A stretch of DNA of 64,000 nt from Pseudomonas sp. Irchel 3E13 (GCF_900187455.1 NZ_FYDX01000002.1:248001-312000), one strand, 5' to 3'. Positions 28,473-37,644 are shown, counted from the stretch's first letter. The notes: generated from the letters alone by a model not told the origin. Translations and numbers: made by a program.

Positions 28473-29507
28473 ATGTCCACTTCCCTGTTCAGCCTGGCCT
28501 TCGGTGTCGGCACCCAGAACCGCCAAGGCGCTTGGCTGGAAGTCTTCTACGCCCAGCCACTGCTCAACCCGGCCGCCGAACTGGTCGCCGCCGTCGCCCC
28601 ATTGCTGGGTTATGAAGGCGGCAACCAGGCCATCACCTTCACCACGTCCCAGGCCGCGCAACTGGCCGAAGCGATCAAGGCCGTCGACCCGGTGCAATCC
28701 GCACTGCTGACCCGCCTTGCTGAAAGCAGCAAGCCGCTGGTCGCCACGCTGCTGGCAGAAGACGCCACCCTGAGCTCGACGCCCGAGGCGTACCTCAAGC
28801 TGCACCTGCTCTCCCACCGCCTGGTCAAGCCGCACGGCCTGAGCCTGGCCGGCATCTTCCCGCTGCTGCCGAACGTCGCCTGGACCAGCCAGGGCGCCAT
28901 CGACCTGGCCGAACTGGCCGAGCAGCAACTGGAAGCGCGCCTGAAAGGCGAGCTGCTGGAAGTATTCTCGGTAGACAAATTCCCGAAGATGACCGACTAC
29001 GTCGTGCCGACCGGCGTGCGTATCGCCGACAGCGCCCGTGTCCGCCTGGGCGCCTACATCGGCGAAGGCACCACGATCATGCACGAAGGCTTCGTCAACT
29101 TTAACGCCGGCACCGAAGGCCCGGGCATGATTGAAGGCCGCGTTTCCGCGGGCGTCTTCGTCGGCAAGGGCTCGGACCTGGGCGGCGGTTGCTCGACCAT
29201 GGGCACCCTGTCCGGTGGCGGCAACATCATCATCAAAGTGGGCGAAGGCTGCCTGATCGGCGCCAACGCCGGTATCGGCATCCCGCTGGGCGACCGCAAC
29301 ACCGTTGAAGCCGGCCTGTACATCACCGCTGGCACCAAGGTGCAACTGCTCGACGAGCAGAACCAACTGGTCAAAGTGGTCAAGGCCCGCGACCTGGCCG
29401 GCCAGACCGACCTGCTGTTCCGCCGCAACTCGGTTTCCGGCGCTGTCGAGTGCAAGACGCACAAGTCGGCCATCGAGCTGAACGAAGCGCTGCACGCCCA
29501 CAACTAA
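28473..29507 (+). CDS. dapD: 2,3,4,5-tetrahydropyridine-2,6-dicarboxylate N-succinyltransferase
   Basis: The 344-residue enzyme transfers succinate from succinyl-CoA to tetrahydrodipicolinate in the lysine/DAP pathway. It is the long Pseudomonas form, with a unique N-terminal domain and a C-terminal left-handed beta-helix. The helix shows hexapeptide repeats (VRLGAYIGEGTTIMHEGFVN, GCLIGANAGIGIPLGDRNTV). A GAGG site precedes the ATG. It acts between DapA/DapB and DapC, which is encoded at 13870. Confidence 0.95.
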   Translation: MSTSLFSLAFGVGTQNRQGAWLEVFYAQPLLNPAAELVAAVAPLLGYEGGNQAITFTTSQAAQLAEAIKAVDPVQSALLTRLAESSKPLVATLLAEDATLSSTPEAYLKLHLLSHRLVKPHGLSLAGIFPLLPNVAWTSQGAIDLAELAEQQLEARLKGELLEVFSVDKFPKMTDYVVPTGVRIADSARVRLGAYIGEGTTIMHEGFVNFNAGTEGPGMIEGRVSAGVFVGKGSDLGGGCSTMGTLSGGGNIIIKVGEGCLIGANAGIGIPLGDRNTVEAGLYITAGTKVQLLDEQNQLVKVVKARDLAGQTDLLFRRNSVSGAVECKTHKSAIELNEALHAHN

Positions 29508-29517
29508 GTGGTACGAT

Positions 29518-29542
29518 CGGGTCTGGCCTTTCGCCAGACCCG
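29518..29542 (+). terminator. Hairpin after dapD
   Basis: A perfect 9-bp inverted repeat (CGGGTCTGG / CCAGACCCG) with a 7-nt loop starts 11 bp past the dapD stop and ends 20 bp before csdA. Only a short AT-rich stretch follows, so it may be a weak terminator between dapD and csdA. Confidence 0.55.
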
Positions 29543-29561
29543 ATATTCAGGCCCTACGATC

Positions 29562-30767
29562 ATGTTCCAACCCTCTCCCTGGCGCGCGGATTTTCCCGCC
29601 ATCGCCGCCCTGCAACGCCAGCACCAGACCTATCTGGACAGCGCGGCAACCACCCAGAAACCCCAAGCCCTGCTTGATGCGCTGAGCCATTACTACGCCC
29701 ATGGCGCAGCCAATGTGCACCGTGCCCAGCACCTGCCGGGCGCCCTGGCGACCCAGGCCTTCGAGGCCAGCCGGGAAAAAGTCGCGCTCTGGCTCAATGC
29801 CAGTGCCAGCGGGCAAATCGTCTTCACCCACGGCGCCACCTCGGCGCTGAATCTGCTGGCCTACGCCCTCGAACACCGTTTCGAGGCCGGTGAGGAAATC
29901 GCGGTCAGCGCCCTCGAACACCACGCCAACCTGTTGCCGTGGCAGCAACTGGCCAAGCGCCGCGGCCTGAAGCTGGTGGTCCTGCCGCTGGACGGGCGCG
30001 GCCAGATCGACCTCGACGCCGCCCTGCAACTCATCGGCCCGCGCACTCGCTTGCTGGCGGTCAGCCAGCTCTCCAATGTCCTTGGCACCTGGCAGCCGTT
30101 GCAGCCGTTGCTCGACCATGCCCGCGCCCAAGGCGCGCTGACTGTGGTCGACGGTGCACAAGGCGTGGTCCACGGCCGGCACGACGTTGCCCGGCTGGGT
30201 TGTGATTTCTACGTCTTTTCCAGCCACAAGCTCTACGGCCCGGATGGCCTCGGCGTGCTCTACGGGCGCCACGAGGCATTGGCGCTGCTGCGCCACTGGC
30301 AGTTCGGCGGCGAAATGGTGCAACTGGCCGGATACGAAGAGTCGAGCTTCCGCCCCGCCCCACTTGGCTTCGAAGCCGGTACGCCGCCGATCGCCAGCGT
30401 GATCGGCCTCGGCGCGACCCTGGACTACCTGGCCAGCCTCGACCAGAACGCCGTCACCGAACATGAAGCCGCGCTGCACCGCCATCTGCTGCGCGGCCTG
30501 CAGGACCGCGAAGGCGTTCGCCTGCTCGGCGCTCCGCAGGCGGCCCTGGCCAGCTTCGTGGTGGATGGCGTGCACAACGCCGATGTATCGCACCTGCTGA
30601 CCGAGCAGGGTGTCGCCGTGCGCGCCGGCCATCACTGCGCCATGCCGTTGGTCAACCGCCTCGGGCTCGACGGCGCGATCCGCGTGTCGCTGGCGCTGTA
30701 CAACGATTCGGACGACCTGCTGCACTTCTTCAACGCGCTGGACCAGGCCCTGGAGTTGCTGCGATGA
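29562..30767 (+). CDS. csdA: Cysteine desulfurase CsdA (SufS-like)
   Basis: The 401-residue PLP enzyme of the group II NifS/SufS type takes sulfur from cysteine as a persulfide. The PLP lysine is in SSHKLYGPDGLG (about residue 220), and the active cysteine is in RAGHHCAMP (about 358). The start MFQPSPWRADFPAI was chosen over an upstream in-frame GTG because the family N-terminus begins there. It overlaps csdE by 4 nt and works with CsdE and TcdA. Confidence 0.93.
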   Translation: MFQPSPWRADFPAIAALQRQHQTYLDSAATTQKPQALLDALSHYYAHGAANVHRAQHLPGALATQAFEASREKVALWLNASASGQIVFTHGATSALNLLAYALEHRFEAGEEIAVSALEHHANLLPWQQLAKRRGLKLVVLPLDGRGQIDLDAALQLIGPRTRLLAVSQLSNVLGTWQPLQPLLDHARAQGALTVVDGAQGVVHGRHDVARLGCDFYVFSSHKLYGPDGLGVLYGRHEALALLRHWQFGGEMVQLAGYEESSFRPAPLGFEAGTPPIASVIGLGATLDYLASLDQNAVTEHEAALHRHLLRGLQDREGVRLLGAPQAALASFVVDGVHNADVSHLLTEQGVAVRAGHHCAMPLVNRLGLDGAIRVSLALYNDSDDLLHFFNALDQALELLR

Positions 30768-31174
30768 GCCTCGCCCCCGGTGCACAAGAGGCACTCGACA
30801 GCTTCAACGCCGCGGCGGGCTGGGAACAGCGCGCCCGCCTGCTGATGCAGTGGGGCGAACGGCTGACGCCGCTGAGTGATGAGGAAAAGTCCGACGCCAA
30901 TCGCGTCCATGGCTGTGAAAGCCAGGTGTGGCTGGTGGCCCATGAAGCAGACGGCCGCTGGCGTTTCGCCGCGGGCAGCGATGCGCGCTTGATTCGCGGC
31001 TTGCTGGCGTTGTTGCTGGTGCGGGTCGAGGGTTTGTCCAGCGCCGAACTGCGCGCGCTGGACCTGCCCGACTGGTTCAATCAGCTCGGCCTCGGCCGGC
31101 AGCTCTCGCCTTCGCGCAGCAACGGTCTGAACGCCGTGCTGCAACGCATGGCTCAGCTCGCTTCGGGCGGCTGA
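30764..31174 (+). CDS. csdE: Sulfur acceptor protein CsdE (SufE family)
   Basis: The 136-residue SufE-fold protein accepts persulfide sulfur from CsdA on Cys51 (NRVHGCESQVW). Family motifs ALDSFNAAAGWEQR and DLPDWFNQLGLGRQLSPSRS are present. Its ATG overlaps the csdA stop. The last 22 bp overlap the end of tcdA on the other strand, so the two genes converge. Confidence 0.92.
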   Translation: MSLAPGAQEALDSFNAAAGWEQRARLLMQWGERLTPLSDEEKSDANRVHGCESQVWLVAHEADGRWRFAAGSDARLIRGLLALLLVRVEGLSSAELRALDLPDWFNQLGLGRQLSPSRSNGLNAVLQRMAQLASGG

Positions 31175-31977
31175 GCCTTTTTGCGCTCGGCCGGGCGGCG
31201 CGCGCCGCCCACCAGTTTCTCCACCGCCTTGCTCGCGGCCACCATGCCGAAGGTGGCCGTGACCATCATCACCGCGCCTAAACCGCCGGCGCAGTCCAGC
31301 TTGACGCTCTCACCGGCAAAACTCTTCTGCAGGCAGATGCCGCCTTCCACGTCCGGGTAACGCAACTGCTCGGTGGAAAACACGCAGGGCACGCCGTAGT
31401 TGCGGCTGACATTGCGCGAGAAGTTCCAGTCGCGGCGCAGCGTCGAGCGCACCCGCGACGCCAGCGGGTCGTTGACCGTGCGGTTGAGGTCGGCGACCTG
31501 GATCTTGGTCGGATCGAGCTGCCCGCCGGCGCCGCCGGTGCTGATAACGGTGATCTTGCGGCGTTTGCACCAGGCGATCAGCGCCGCCTTGGCCATCACA
31601 CTGTCGATGCAGTCGATCACGCAATCGATCTCCTCGGTGATGTACTCGGCCATGGTGTCGCGGGTGACGAAATCCGCCACCGCATGCACCGTGCAATCCG
31701 GGTTGATGGCGCGCAGGCGCTCGGCGGTGACCTCGACCTTGGGCTTGCCGACATTGCCGTCCAGCGCGTGCAACTGGCGGTTGGTGTTGCTCACGCAGAC
31801 GTCATCGAGGTCGAACAGCGAGATCTCGCCCACGCCGCTGCGGGCCATGGCTTCCGCCGCCCAGGAGCCGACGCCGCCAATACCGACCACCGCGACATGC
31901 GCGGCGCGCAGGCGTTGCAGGCCCTTCTGGCCGTAAAGCCGGGCAACACCGGCGAACCGTGGATCATCTGTAGTCAT
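31153..31977 (-). CDS. tcdA: tRNA cyclic N6-threonylcarbamoyladenosine (ct6A37) synthase TcdA / CsdL
   Basis: The 274-residue E1-like enzyme dehydrates t6A37 to cyclic t6A in tRNAs reading ANN codons, using ATP and, in E. coli, the CsdA/CsdE pair. The Rossmann ATP motif is VVGIGGVGSWAAEAMARSGVG (split here between residues 29 and 49). DLDDVCVSNTNRQLHAL follows. It converges on csdE. Its substrate t6A requires TsaB, encoded at 53294 in this window. Confidence 0.93.
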   Translation of the reverse strand: MTTDDPRFAGVARLYGQKGLQRLRAAHVAVVGIGGVGSWAAEAMARSGVGEISLFDLDDVCVSNTNRQLHALDGNVGKPKVEVTAERLRAINPDCTVHAVADFVTRDTMAEYITEEIDCVIDCIDSVMAKAALIAWCKRRKITVISTGGAGGQLDPTKIQVADLNRTVNDPLASRVRSTLRRDWNFSRNVSRNYGVPCVFSTEQLRYPDVEGGICLQKSFAGESVKLDCAGGLGAVMMVTATFGMVAASKAVEKLVGGARRPAERKKAQPPEAS

Positions 31978-32278
31978 GGGCCCAACCCTGAAAAACCGGC
32001 GCGCATTATAGGCCCCTCGGGGAACAATGACAGCCCGCCCGGCACATCATCGGACGGTCCGCACATTGGTAATGATGGCACCAATGCTGCTAAGGTCCCG
32101 GCAAAATGTCCTACGCTACAAAAAGTCTTGGACGACAAACCACGGGATTCAGAACTTCATCCTCTGAAGGAAATCCAACGGCTGCCTGGTCATCGTTGCT
32201 GCAGTAAATGACTGAGCGTCGCCCTGGATCCGCGCACCTCGCGCTGGCCCGTTCCACCCTCCGGAACCCGAACTATCT
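31978..32278. other. Intergenic region between tcdA and ndvB with an operator-like dyad
   Basis: This 301-bp stretch holds the divergent control regions of tcdA and ndvB. No ORF with a credible start is visible. Its main feature is an inverted repeat, CATTGGT / ACCAATG, with a 9-nt spacer (32064-32086), which could be a repressor or activator site. A GAACTT hexamer is present at about 32152, but it lacks a good matching -10. Confidence 0.5.
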
Positions 32279-34864
32279 ATGTCATCGCGTAAATTTGGTC
32301 TCAACCTGGTGATTGTCATGGCGATCGCCGCGCTTTTCACCGGGTTCTGGGCGTTGATCAACCGCCCGGTTTCCGCTCCCGACTGGCCGGAGCAGATCTC
32401 CGGTTTCTCCTATTCACCGTTCCGGCTCGGACAAAGCCCACAGAAAGGTCAGTACCCGACCGAAGCCGAGCTGCGCGAAGACCTCGAGCAACTCAGCAAG
32501 CTGACCGACAGCATCCGTATCTACACCGTAGAGGGCACCCAGGCGGAAATCCCGCGTCTGGCCGAGGAGTTCGGCCTGCGGGTGACCCTCGGCGTGTGGA
32601 TCAGCCCGGATCAGGAGCGCAACGAGCGGGAAATCCAGAAAGCCATCGAACTGGCCAACACCTCGCGCAGCGTCGTGAGGGTCATGGTGGGCAACGAGGC
32701 GTTGTTCCGCGAAGAGATCACCCCCGAGGCGCTGATCCAGTACCTCGACCGGGTGCGCGCGGCAGTCAAAGTGCCGGTGACCACCAGTGAGCAGTGGCAC
32801 ATCTGGAAGGAACACCCGGAGCTGGCCAAGCACGTCGACCTGGTGGCCGCTCACATCCTGCCGTACTGGGAATTCATCCCGATGAAAGACGCCGGCCAGT
32901 TCGTGCTCGACCGCGCCCGCGACCTCAAGCACCTGTTCCCGCGCAAACCGCTGCTGCTGTCGGAAGTCGGCTGGCCGAGCAACGGCCGCATGCGCGGTGG
33001 CGCCGACGCCACCCAGGCGGACCAGGCCATCTACCTGCGCACCCTGGTCAACAAGCTGAACCGCCAGGGCTACAACTACTTCGTCATCGAAGCCTACGAC
33101 CAGCCGTGGAAAGTCAGCGACGAAGGCTCGGTCGGCGCTTACTGGGGCGTGTTCAACGCCGCCCGCCAACAGAAATTCAACTTCACCGGCCCGGTCGTGG
33201 CGATCCCGCAATGGCGGGTGCTGGCGGTGGGCTCGGTGGTGCTGGCCTTGCTGTCGCTGACCCTGCTGCTGATCGACGGTTCGGCCCTGCGCCAGCGCGG
33301 GCGCACCTTCCTGACCTTCACCGCGTTCCTCTGCGGTTCGGTGCTGGTATGGATCGGCTATGACTACAGCCAGCAATACAGCACCTGGTTCAGCCTGACC
33401 GTTGGCATCCTGCTCGCCCTCGGTGCGCTCGGGGTGTTCATCGTGCTGCTGACCGAGGCCCACGAACTGGCCGAAACCGTCTGGAACAAACGGCGCCGGG
33501 AATTCCTGCCGGTGCACTCGGACGAAGCCTACCGGCCCAAAGTCTCGGTGCATGTGCCGTGCTACAACGAGCCGCCGGAGATGGTCAAACAGACCCTCGA
33601 TGCCCTGGCAGCGCTGGATTATCCGGACTACGAAGTCCTGATCATCGACAACAACACCAAGGACCCGGCGGTCTGGGAGCCGATCAAGGCCCACTGCGAA
33701 CTGCTGGGCGAGCGCTTCAAGTTCTTCCACGTCTCGCCCCTGGCCGGTTTCAAGGGCGGCGCGCTGAACTACCTGATCCCGCATACCGCCAAGGATGCCG
33801 AAGTGATCGCGGTCATCGACTCGGACTACTGCGTCGACCGCAACTGGCTCAAGCACATGGTGCCGCACTTCGCCGACCCGAAAATCGCCGTGGTGCAGTC
33901 GCCGCAGGACTACCGCGACCAGAACGAAAGCACCTTCAAGAAGCTCTGCTACTCCGAATACAAAGGCTTCTTCCATATCGGCATGGTCACCCGCAACGAC
34001 CGCGACGCGATCATCCAGCACGGCACCATGACCATGACCCGGCGCTCGGTCCTGGAAGAACTGGGCTGGGCCGACTGGTGTATCTGCGAAGACGCCGAGC
34101 TGGGCCTGCGGGTGTTCGAAAAAGGCTATTCCGCCGCCTATTCCCACAACAGCTACGGCAAGGGGCTGATGCCGGACACCTTCATCGACTTCAAGAAGCA
34201 GCGATTCCGCTGGGCCTATGGCGCGATCCAGATCATCAAGCGCCACACCGCCAGCCTGCTGCGCGGCAAGGACACCGAGCTGACCCGTGGCCAGCGCTAC
34301 CACTTCCTCGCGGGCTGGCTGCCGTGGGTCGCTGATGGCATGAACATCTTCTTCACTGTCGGTGCACTGCTCTGGTCGGCGGCGATGATCATCGTGCCGC
34401 AGCGGGTCGATCCGCCGCTGCTGATCTTCGCGATCCCGCCGCTGGCGCTGTTCTTCTTCAAGGTGGGCAAGATCGTGTTCCTGTATCGCCGCGCGGTCGG
34501 GGTCAACATGAAAGACGCCTTCGCCGCCGCGCTCGCGGGTCTGGCGCTGTCTCACACCATCGCCAAAGCGGTGCTGTACGGCTTCTTCACCACCAGCATT
34601 CCGTTCTTCCGCACACCGAAAAACGCCGACAGCCACGGCGTGCTGGTGGCGCTGTCGGAAGCGCGGGAAGAACTGTTCATCATGCTGCTGTTGTGGGGCG
34701 CGGCAGCCGGGATCTATCTGGTCCAGGGCCTGCCGAGCAATGACATGCGCTTCTGGGTGGCCATGCTGCTGGTGCAGTCGCTGCCGTATGTGGCGGCGCT
34801 GATCATGGCGCTGCTGTCGTCGCTGCCCAAACCGGTCGAAGCGGTAGAGCCGGCACAGGCATAA
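32279..34864 (+). CDS. ndvB: Beta-1,3-glucan synthase NdvB (GH17-GT2 fusion)
   Basis: The 861-residue inner-membrane protein resembles P. aeruginosa NdvB, which makes cyclic beta-(1,3)-glucans that bind aminoglycosides in biofilms. An N-terminal anchor is followed by a GH17-like transglycosylase domain (about 40-300) with catalytic acid VGNEAL (near 139) and nucleophile LLSEVGWPS (near 228). Two membrane helices and a GT2 synthase domain (about 415-700) follow, with VHVPCYNEPP, DSDY, CEDAELGLR and QKQRFRWAYG (near 640). Several C-terminal helices complete it. It is followed by dapE and rlmA, as in PAO1. Confidence 0.88.
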   Translation: MSSRKFGLNLVIVMAIAALFTGFWALINRPVSAPDWPEQISGFSYSPFRLGQSPQKGQYPTEAELREDLEQLSKLTDSIRIYTVEGTQAEIPRLAEEFGLRVTLGVWISPDQERNEREIQKAIELANTSRSVVRVMVGNEALFREEITPEALIQYLDRVRAAVKVPVTTSEQWHIWKEHPELAKHVDLVAAHILPYWEFIPMKDAGQFVLDRARDLKHLFPRKPLLLSEVGWPSNGRMRGGADATQADQAIYLRTLVNKLNRQGYNYFVIEAYDQPWKVSDEGSVGAYWGVFNAARQQKFNFTGPVVAIPQWRVLAVGSVVLALLSLTLLLIDGSALRQRGRTFLTFTAFLCGSVLVWIGYDYSQQYSTWFSLTVGILLALGALGVFIVLLTEAHELAETVWNKRRREFLPVHSDEAYRPKVSVHVPCYNEPPEMVKQTLDALAALDYPDYEVLIIDNNTKDPAVWEPIKAHCELLGERFKFFHVSPLAGFKGGALNYLIPHTAKDAEVIAVIDSDYCVDRNWLKHMVPHFADPKIAVVQSPQDYRDQNESTFKKLCYSEYKGFFHIGMVTRNDRDAIIQHGTMTMTRRSVLEELGWADWCICEDAELGLRVFEKGYSAAYSHNSYGKGLMPDTFIDFKKQRFRWAYGAIQIIKRHTASLLRGKDTELTRGQRYHFLAGWLPWVADGMNIFFTVGALLWSAAMIIVPQRVDPPLLIFAIPPLALFFFKVGKIVFLYRRAVGVNMKDAFAAALAGLALSHTIAKAVLYGFFTTSIPFFRTPKNADSHGVLVALSEAREELFIMLLLWGAAAGIYLVQGLPSNDMRFWVAMLLVQSLPYVAALIMALLSSLPKPVEAVEPAQA

Positions 34865-34872
34865 CAAAAGCG

Positions 34873-34898
34873 GTGGGAGCGAGCCTGCTCGCGCCCAC
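34873..34898. repeat. REP-type extragenic palindrome
   Basis: The imperfect palindrome GTGGGAGCGAGC / GCTCGCGCCCAC matches the common Pseudomonas REP consensus. It lies 8 bp after the ndvB stop. These elements are dispersed between genes and are associated with REP-associated tyrosine transposases encoded elsewhere. Confidence 0.75.
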
Positions 34899-34920
34899 AA
34901 TGACGACGTCCTGCCTCATC

Positions 34921-34944
34921 AAAAGGGCCCTTTTGGGCTCTTTT
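34921..34944 (+). terminator. Rho-independent terminator after ndvB
   Basis: AAAAGGGCCC and GGGCTCTTTT form a 10-bp stem with one G-U pair and a TTTT loop, ending in a T-run. It lies 55 bp upstream of the dapE start, so dapE is expressed from its own promoter or by read-through. Confidence 0.8.
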
Positions 34945-34999
34945 GCTATAAGATAACGCCCCAAAATCGTACCCCCCTGCCTTGCTCCCGGAGTCCCCC

Positions 35000-36151
35000 A
35001 TGACGGCCCGCGCCGAACTCTCGCCCACCCTCGAACTGGCCTGCGACCTGATTCGCCGTCCCTCGGTGACCCCGCTCGACTTCGACTGCCAGAAACAGAT
35101 GATGCAGCGCCTGGGCGACGCGGGTTTCATGCTGGAACCGATGCCCTTCGAGGACGTGGACAATTTCTGGGCCACCCATGGCACCCAGGACGGTCCCGTG
35201 CTGTGCTTCGCCGGTCACACCGACGTGGTGCCCACCGGCCCGGTGCAGGCCTGGCAGAACGACCCGTTCGACGCGCTGATCGACGCCGACGGCATGCTCT
35301 GCGGCCGCGGCGCCGCTGACATGAAAGGCAGCCTGGCGTCCATGATCGTCGCCACCGAGCGCTTCGTCGCCGACTACCCGAACCACCGCGGCAAAATCGC
35401 CTACCTGATCACCAGTGACGAAGAAGGCCCGGCCCACCACGGCACCAAGGCGGTGGTAGAGCGTCTGCGCGAACGCGGCGAGCGTCTGGACTGGTGCATC
35501 GTCGGCGAACCGTCGAGCACTACACTGGTGGGCGATGTGGTCAAGAACGGTCGCCGTGGCTCCCTCGGTGCCAAGCTCACCGTTCGCGGCAAGCAAGGCC
35601 ACGTGGCCTATCCGCACCTGGCGAAGAACCCGATCCACCTGGCCGCTCCGGCCCTGGCCGAACTGGCCGCCGAGCACTGGGACGAAGGCAACGCGTTCTT
35701 CCCGCCGACCAGCTTCCAGATTTCCAACCTGAACTCCGGCACCGGCGCCACCAACGTGGTTCCGGGCGACCTGACCGCGCTGTTCAACTTCCGCTTCTCC
35801 ACCGAGTCCACCGTCGAAGGCCTGCAACAGCGCGTCGCGGCGATCCTCGACAAGCATCAACTGGAGTGGGACATCGATTGGGCGCTGTCCGGCCTGCCAT
35901 TCCTGACCGAGCCGGGTGACCTGCTCGACGCCGTGTCGGCCAGCATCAAGGCGGTCACCGGCCGCGAGACCCACGCCTCCACCAGCGGCGGCACCTCCGA
36001 TGGCCGTTTCATCGCCACCCTCGGCACCCAGGTGGTCGAGCTGGGCCCGGTCAACGCCACCATCCACCAGGTCAACGAGCGCGTTCTCGCCAGCGACCTC
36101 GATGTGCTGACCGAAATCTACTACCAGACCCTGATCCGGTTGCTCGCCTGA
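35000..36151 (+). CDS. dapE: Succinyl-diaminopimelate desuccinylase
   Basis: The 383-residue di-zinc M20 hydrolase releases succinate from N-succinyl-LL-DAP in lysine and peptidoglycan precursor synthesis. Metal-site motifs are [24 protein letters not shown] and [12 protein letters not shown]; a C-terminal His lies in [10 protein letters not shown]. The start MTARAELSP was chosen because it gives the usual 383 residues; an in-frame TTG lies 6 codons upstream. With dapC and dapD, this window holds three steps of the succinylase pathway. Confidence 0.95.
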   Translation: MTARAELSPTLELACDLIRRPSVTPLDFDCQKQMMQRLGDAGFMLEPMPFEDVDNFWATHGTQDGPVLCFAGHTDVVPTGPVQAWQNDPFDALIDADGMLCGRGAADMKGSLASMIVATERFVADYPNHRGKIAYLITSDEEGPAHHGTKAVVERLRERGERLDWCIVGEPSSTTLVGDVVKNGRRGSLGAKLTVRGKQGHVAYPHLAKNPIHLAAPALAELAAEHWDEGNAFFPPTSFQISNLNSGTGATNVVPGDLTALFNFRFSTESTVEGLQQRVAAILDKHQLEWDIDWALSGLPFLTEPGDLLDAVSASIKAVTGRETHASTSGGTSDGRFIATLGTQVVELGPVNATIHQVNERVLASDLDVLTEIYYQTLIRLLA

Positions 36152-36963
36152 TGCTCACCTGCCCCCTCTGCACCGCGCCCCTGAGCGCCCTCGACAACGG
36201 TGTCGGCTGCCCGGCCGGCCACCGTTTCGACCGGGCCCGCCAGGGCTACCTGAACCTGTTGCCGGTGCAGCACAAGAACAGCCGTGATCCCGGCGACAAC
36301 CAGGCCATGGTCGAAGCCCGCCGCGACTTCCTCAACGCCGGCCACTACGCGCCGGTCGCCCGGCGCCTGGCCGAACTGGCCGCCGAACGCGCCCCCGGGC
36401 GCTGGCTGGACATCGGCTGTGGCGAGGGCTACTACACGGCGCAGATCGCCGAGGCGTTGCCCGAGGCGGACGGTTATGCCCTGGACATCTCCCGCGAGGC
36501 GGTCAAGCGCGCCTGCAAACGCAGCCCCGCGCTGACCTGGCTGGTGGCGAGCATGGCCCGCGTGCCGCTGGCCGACGCCAGTTGCCAGTTCATCGCCAGC
36601 GTCTTCAGCCCGCTGGACTGGCAGGAGGCCCGCCGCCTGCTCAGCCCTGGCGGCGGCCTGATGCGGGTCGGACCGACCCGCGGCCACCTGATGGAACTGC
36701 GCCAGAAGCTCTACGATGAAGTGCGCGACTACGCCGACGACAAGCACCTGGCCCTGGTGCCGGCGGACATGGTCCACGCCCACGGTGAAACCCTGGAGTT
36801 TCGCCTGAGCCTGAGCCTCCCCGCCGACCGCGCCAACCTGCTGGCCATGACCCCGCACGGCTGGCGCGCCAGCGCCGAACGCCGCACTGCGGTGATCGAG
36901 CAGGCCGAGCCGCTGGAAGTCACCGTTTCAATGCGCTACGACTATTTTGTGCTGCAAGACTGA
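36151..36963 (+). CDS. rlmA: 23S rRNA (guanine-N1)-methyltransferase RlmA
   Basis: The 270-residue SAM-dependent enzyme methylates G745 (E. coli numbering) of 23S rRNA. An N-terminal zinc finger ([11 protein letters not shown]...CPAGHRFD) is followed by the Rossmann methyltransferase with motif I WLDIGCGEGYYTAQ (about residue 85). The ATG overlaps the dapE stop (TGATG). The dapE-rlmA pairing also occurs in PAO1. Confidence 0.9.
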   Translation: MLTCPLCTAPLSALDNGVGCPAGHRFDRARQGYLNLLPVQHKNSRDPGDNQAMVEARRDFLNAGHYAPVARRLAELAAERAPGRWLDIGCGEGYYTAQIAEALPEADGYALDISREAVKRACKRSPALTWLVASMARVPLADASCQFIASVFSPLDWQEARRLLSPGGGLMRVGPTRGHLMELRQKLYDEVRDYADDKHLALVPADMVHAHGETLEFRLSLSLPADRANLLAMTPHGWRASAERRTAVIEQAEPLEVTVSMRYDYFVLQD

Positions 36964-36981
36964 GCCCTCCCGGAGATCCCC

Positions 36982-37359
36982 ATGCGCCAACCCGATATCG
37001 AGATTTACCTGAAGGACGCCGACGTCGATCACAAGCAGATCGCCGCCTGGCTGGAGGCCGCGCTGGGTCCGTGCAGCGAATGGAAGCAGAAAGGCCAGAC
37101 CTTCAAGTGCACCGCCGGTGACATTCCTGTTACCTGGCTGCCCAAGGCCGTAGGAAAATGGAACAGTCTTTACCTGGAAAGTGACAAGACCCCGTGGGAA
37201 GACGACATCGCCTGCGCCCGCGCCGCCTTTGCTGCGCTGAACGTCGAAGTACGTTGCGCACCGGGCACCTGGGTCGAGGAAGAAGGTGAAGACGACGCCG
37301 ATCGCTGGATCCGGATCAGTGCCGATGGTGAAGAAGAGATTACCTGGAGAACCCACTGA
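36982..37359 (+). CDS. Conserved hypothetical protein, acidic, 125 residues
   Basis: I recognise this only as a gene that follows rlmA in Pseudomonas; its function is unknown. It is a small soluble protein with no signal peptide or membrane helix. It has an acidic patch EEEGEDDADRW near residue 99 and is rich in Trp (about six). GGAG lies 9 nt before the ATG. It is 18 bp after rlmA, so it is probably in the dapE-rlmA transcript. Confidence 0.8.
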   Translation: MRQPDIEIYLKDADVDHKQIAAWLEAALGPCSEWKQKGQTFKCTAGDIPVTWLPKAVGKWNSLYLESDKTPWEDDIACARAAFAALNVEVRCAPGTWVEEEGEDDADRWIRISADGEEEITWRTH

Positions 37360-37378
37360 GGGATCACTCGCAAGCTAC

Positions 37379-37410
37379 AAGCTGCAAGAGGCACGGTCCA
37401 CTTGCAGCTT
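37379..37410. terminator. Inverted repeat between convergent 36982 gene and csp
   Basis: AAGCTGCAAG / CTTGCAGCTT, a perfect 10-bp stem with a 12-nt loop, lies between the two converging genes. The surrounding sequence (CAAGCTACAAGCTGCAAG) is of a short-repeat type often seen between Pseudomonas genes. It probably serves as a bidirectional terminator. Confidence 0.55.
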
Positions 37411-37434
37411 ATGGCTTGACGCCATTGCCGGCCT

Positions 37435-37644
37435 TCAGAGGCCTACGACGTCTTCCGCCTGAAGCCCTTTCTGGCCTTGGGTCAGGTTGTACTCAACCTG
37501 TTGCCCTTCGAGCAGGGTGCGGTGACCCTCGCCACGAATCGCGCGGTAGTGAACGAAGACGTCCGCCCCGCCCTCACGCTGAATAAAGCCATAGCCTTTG
37601 GCGTCGTTGAACCATTTCACACTTCCAGTCTCACGAGACGACAT
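37435..37644 (-). CDS. Cold-shock domain protein (CspA family)
   Basis: The 69-residue OB-fold RNA chaperone has RNP1 (KGYGFIQ) and RNP2 (DVFVHY) motifs. The ATG at 37644 ([14 protein letters not shown]) was preferred over a GTG three codons upstream because GGAG lies 8 nt before it. The leader of about 95 nt is predicted to fold, as in cold-regulated csp genes. It is divergent from plsB. Confidence 0.93.
   Translation of the reverse strand: MSSRETGSVKWFNDAKGYGFIQREGGADVFVHYRAIRGEGHRTLLEGQQVEYNLTQGQKGLQAEDVVGL

Noticed and set aside
32152..32178. AlgU-type promoter for ndvB (GAACTT)
   Set aside because: At 16-17 bp spacing the -10 is TCCAA or similar, a poor match, so I did not list it.
32414..34900. 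828-codon open frame antisense to ndvB
   Set aside because: The plus-strand protein has intact GH17 and GT2 motifs. The antisense frame has no coherent domain.
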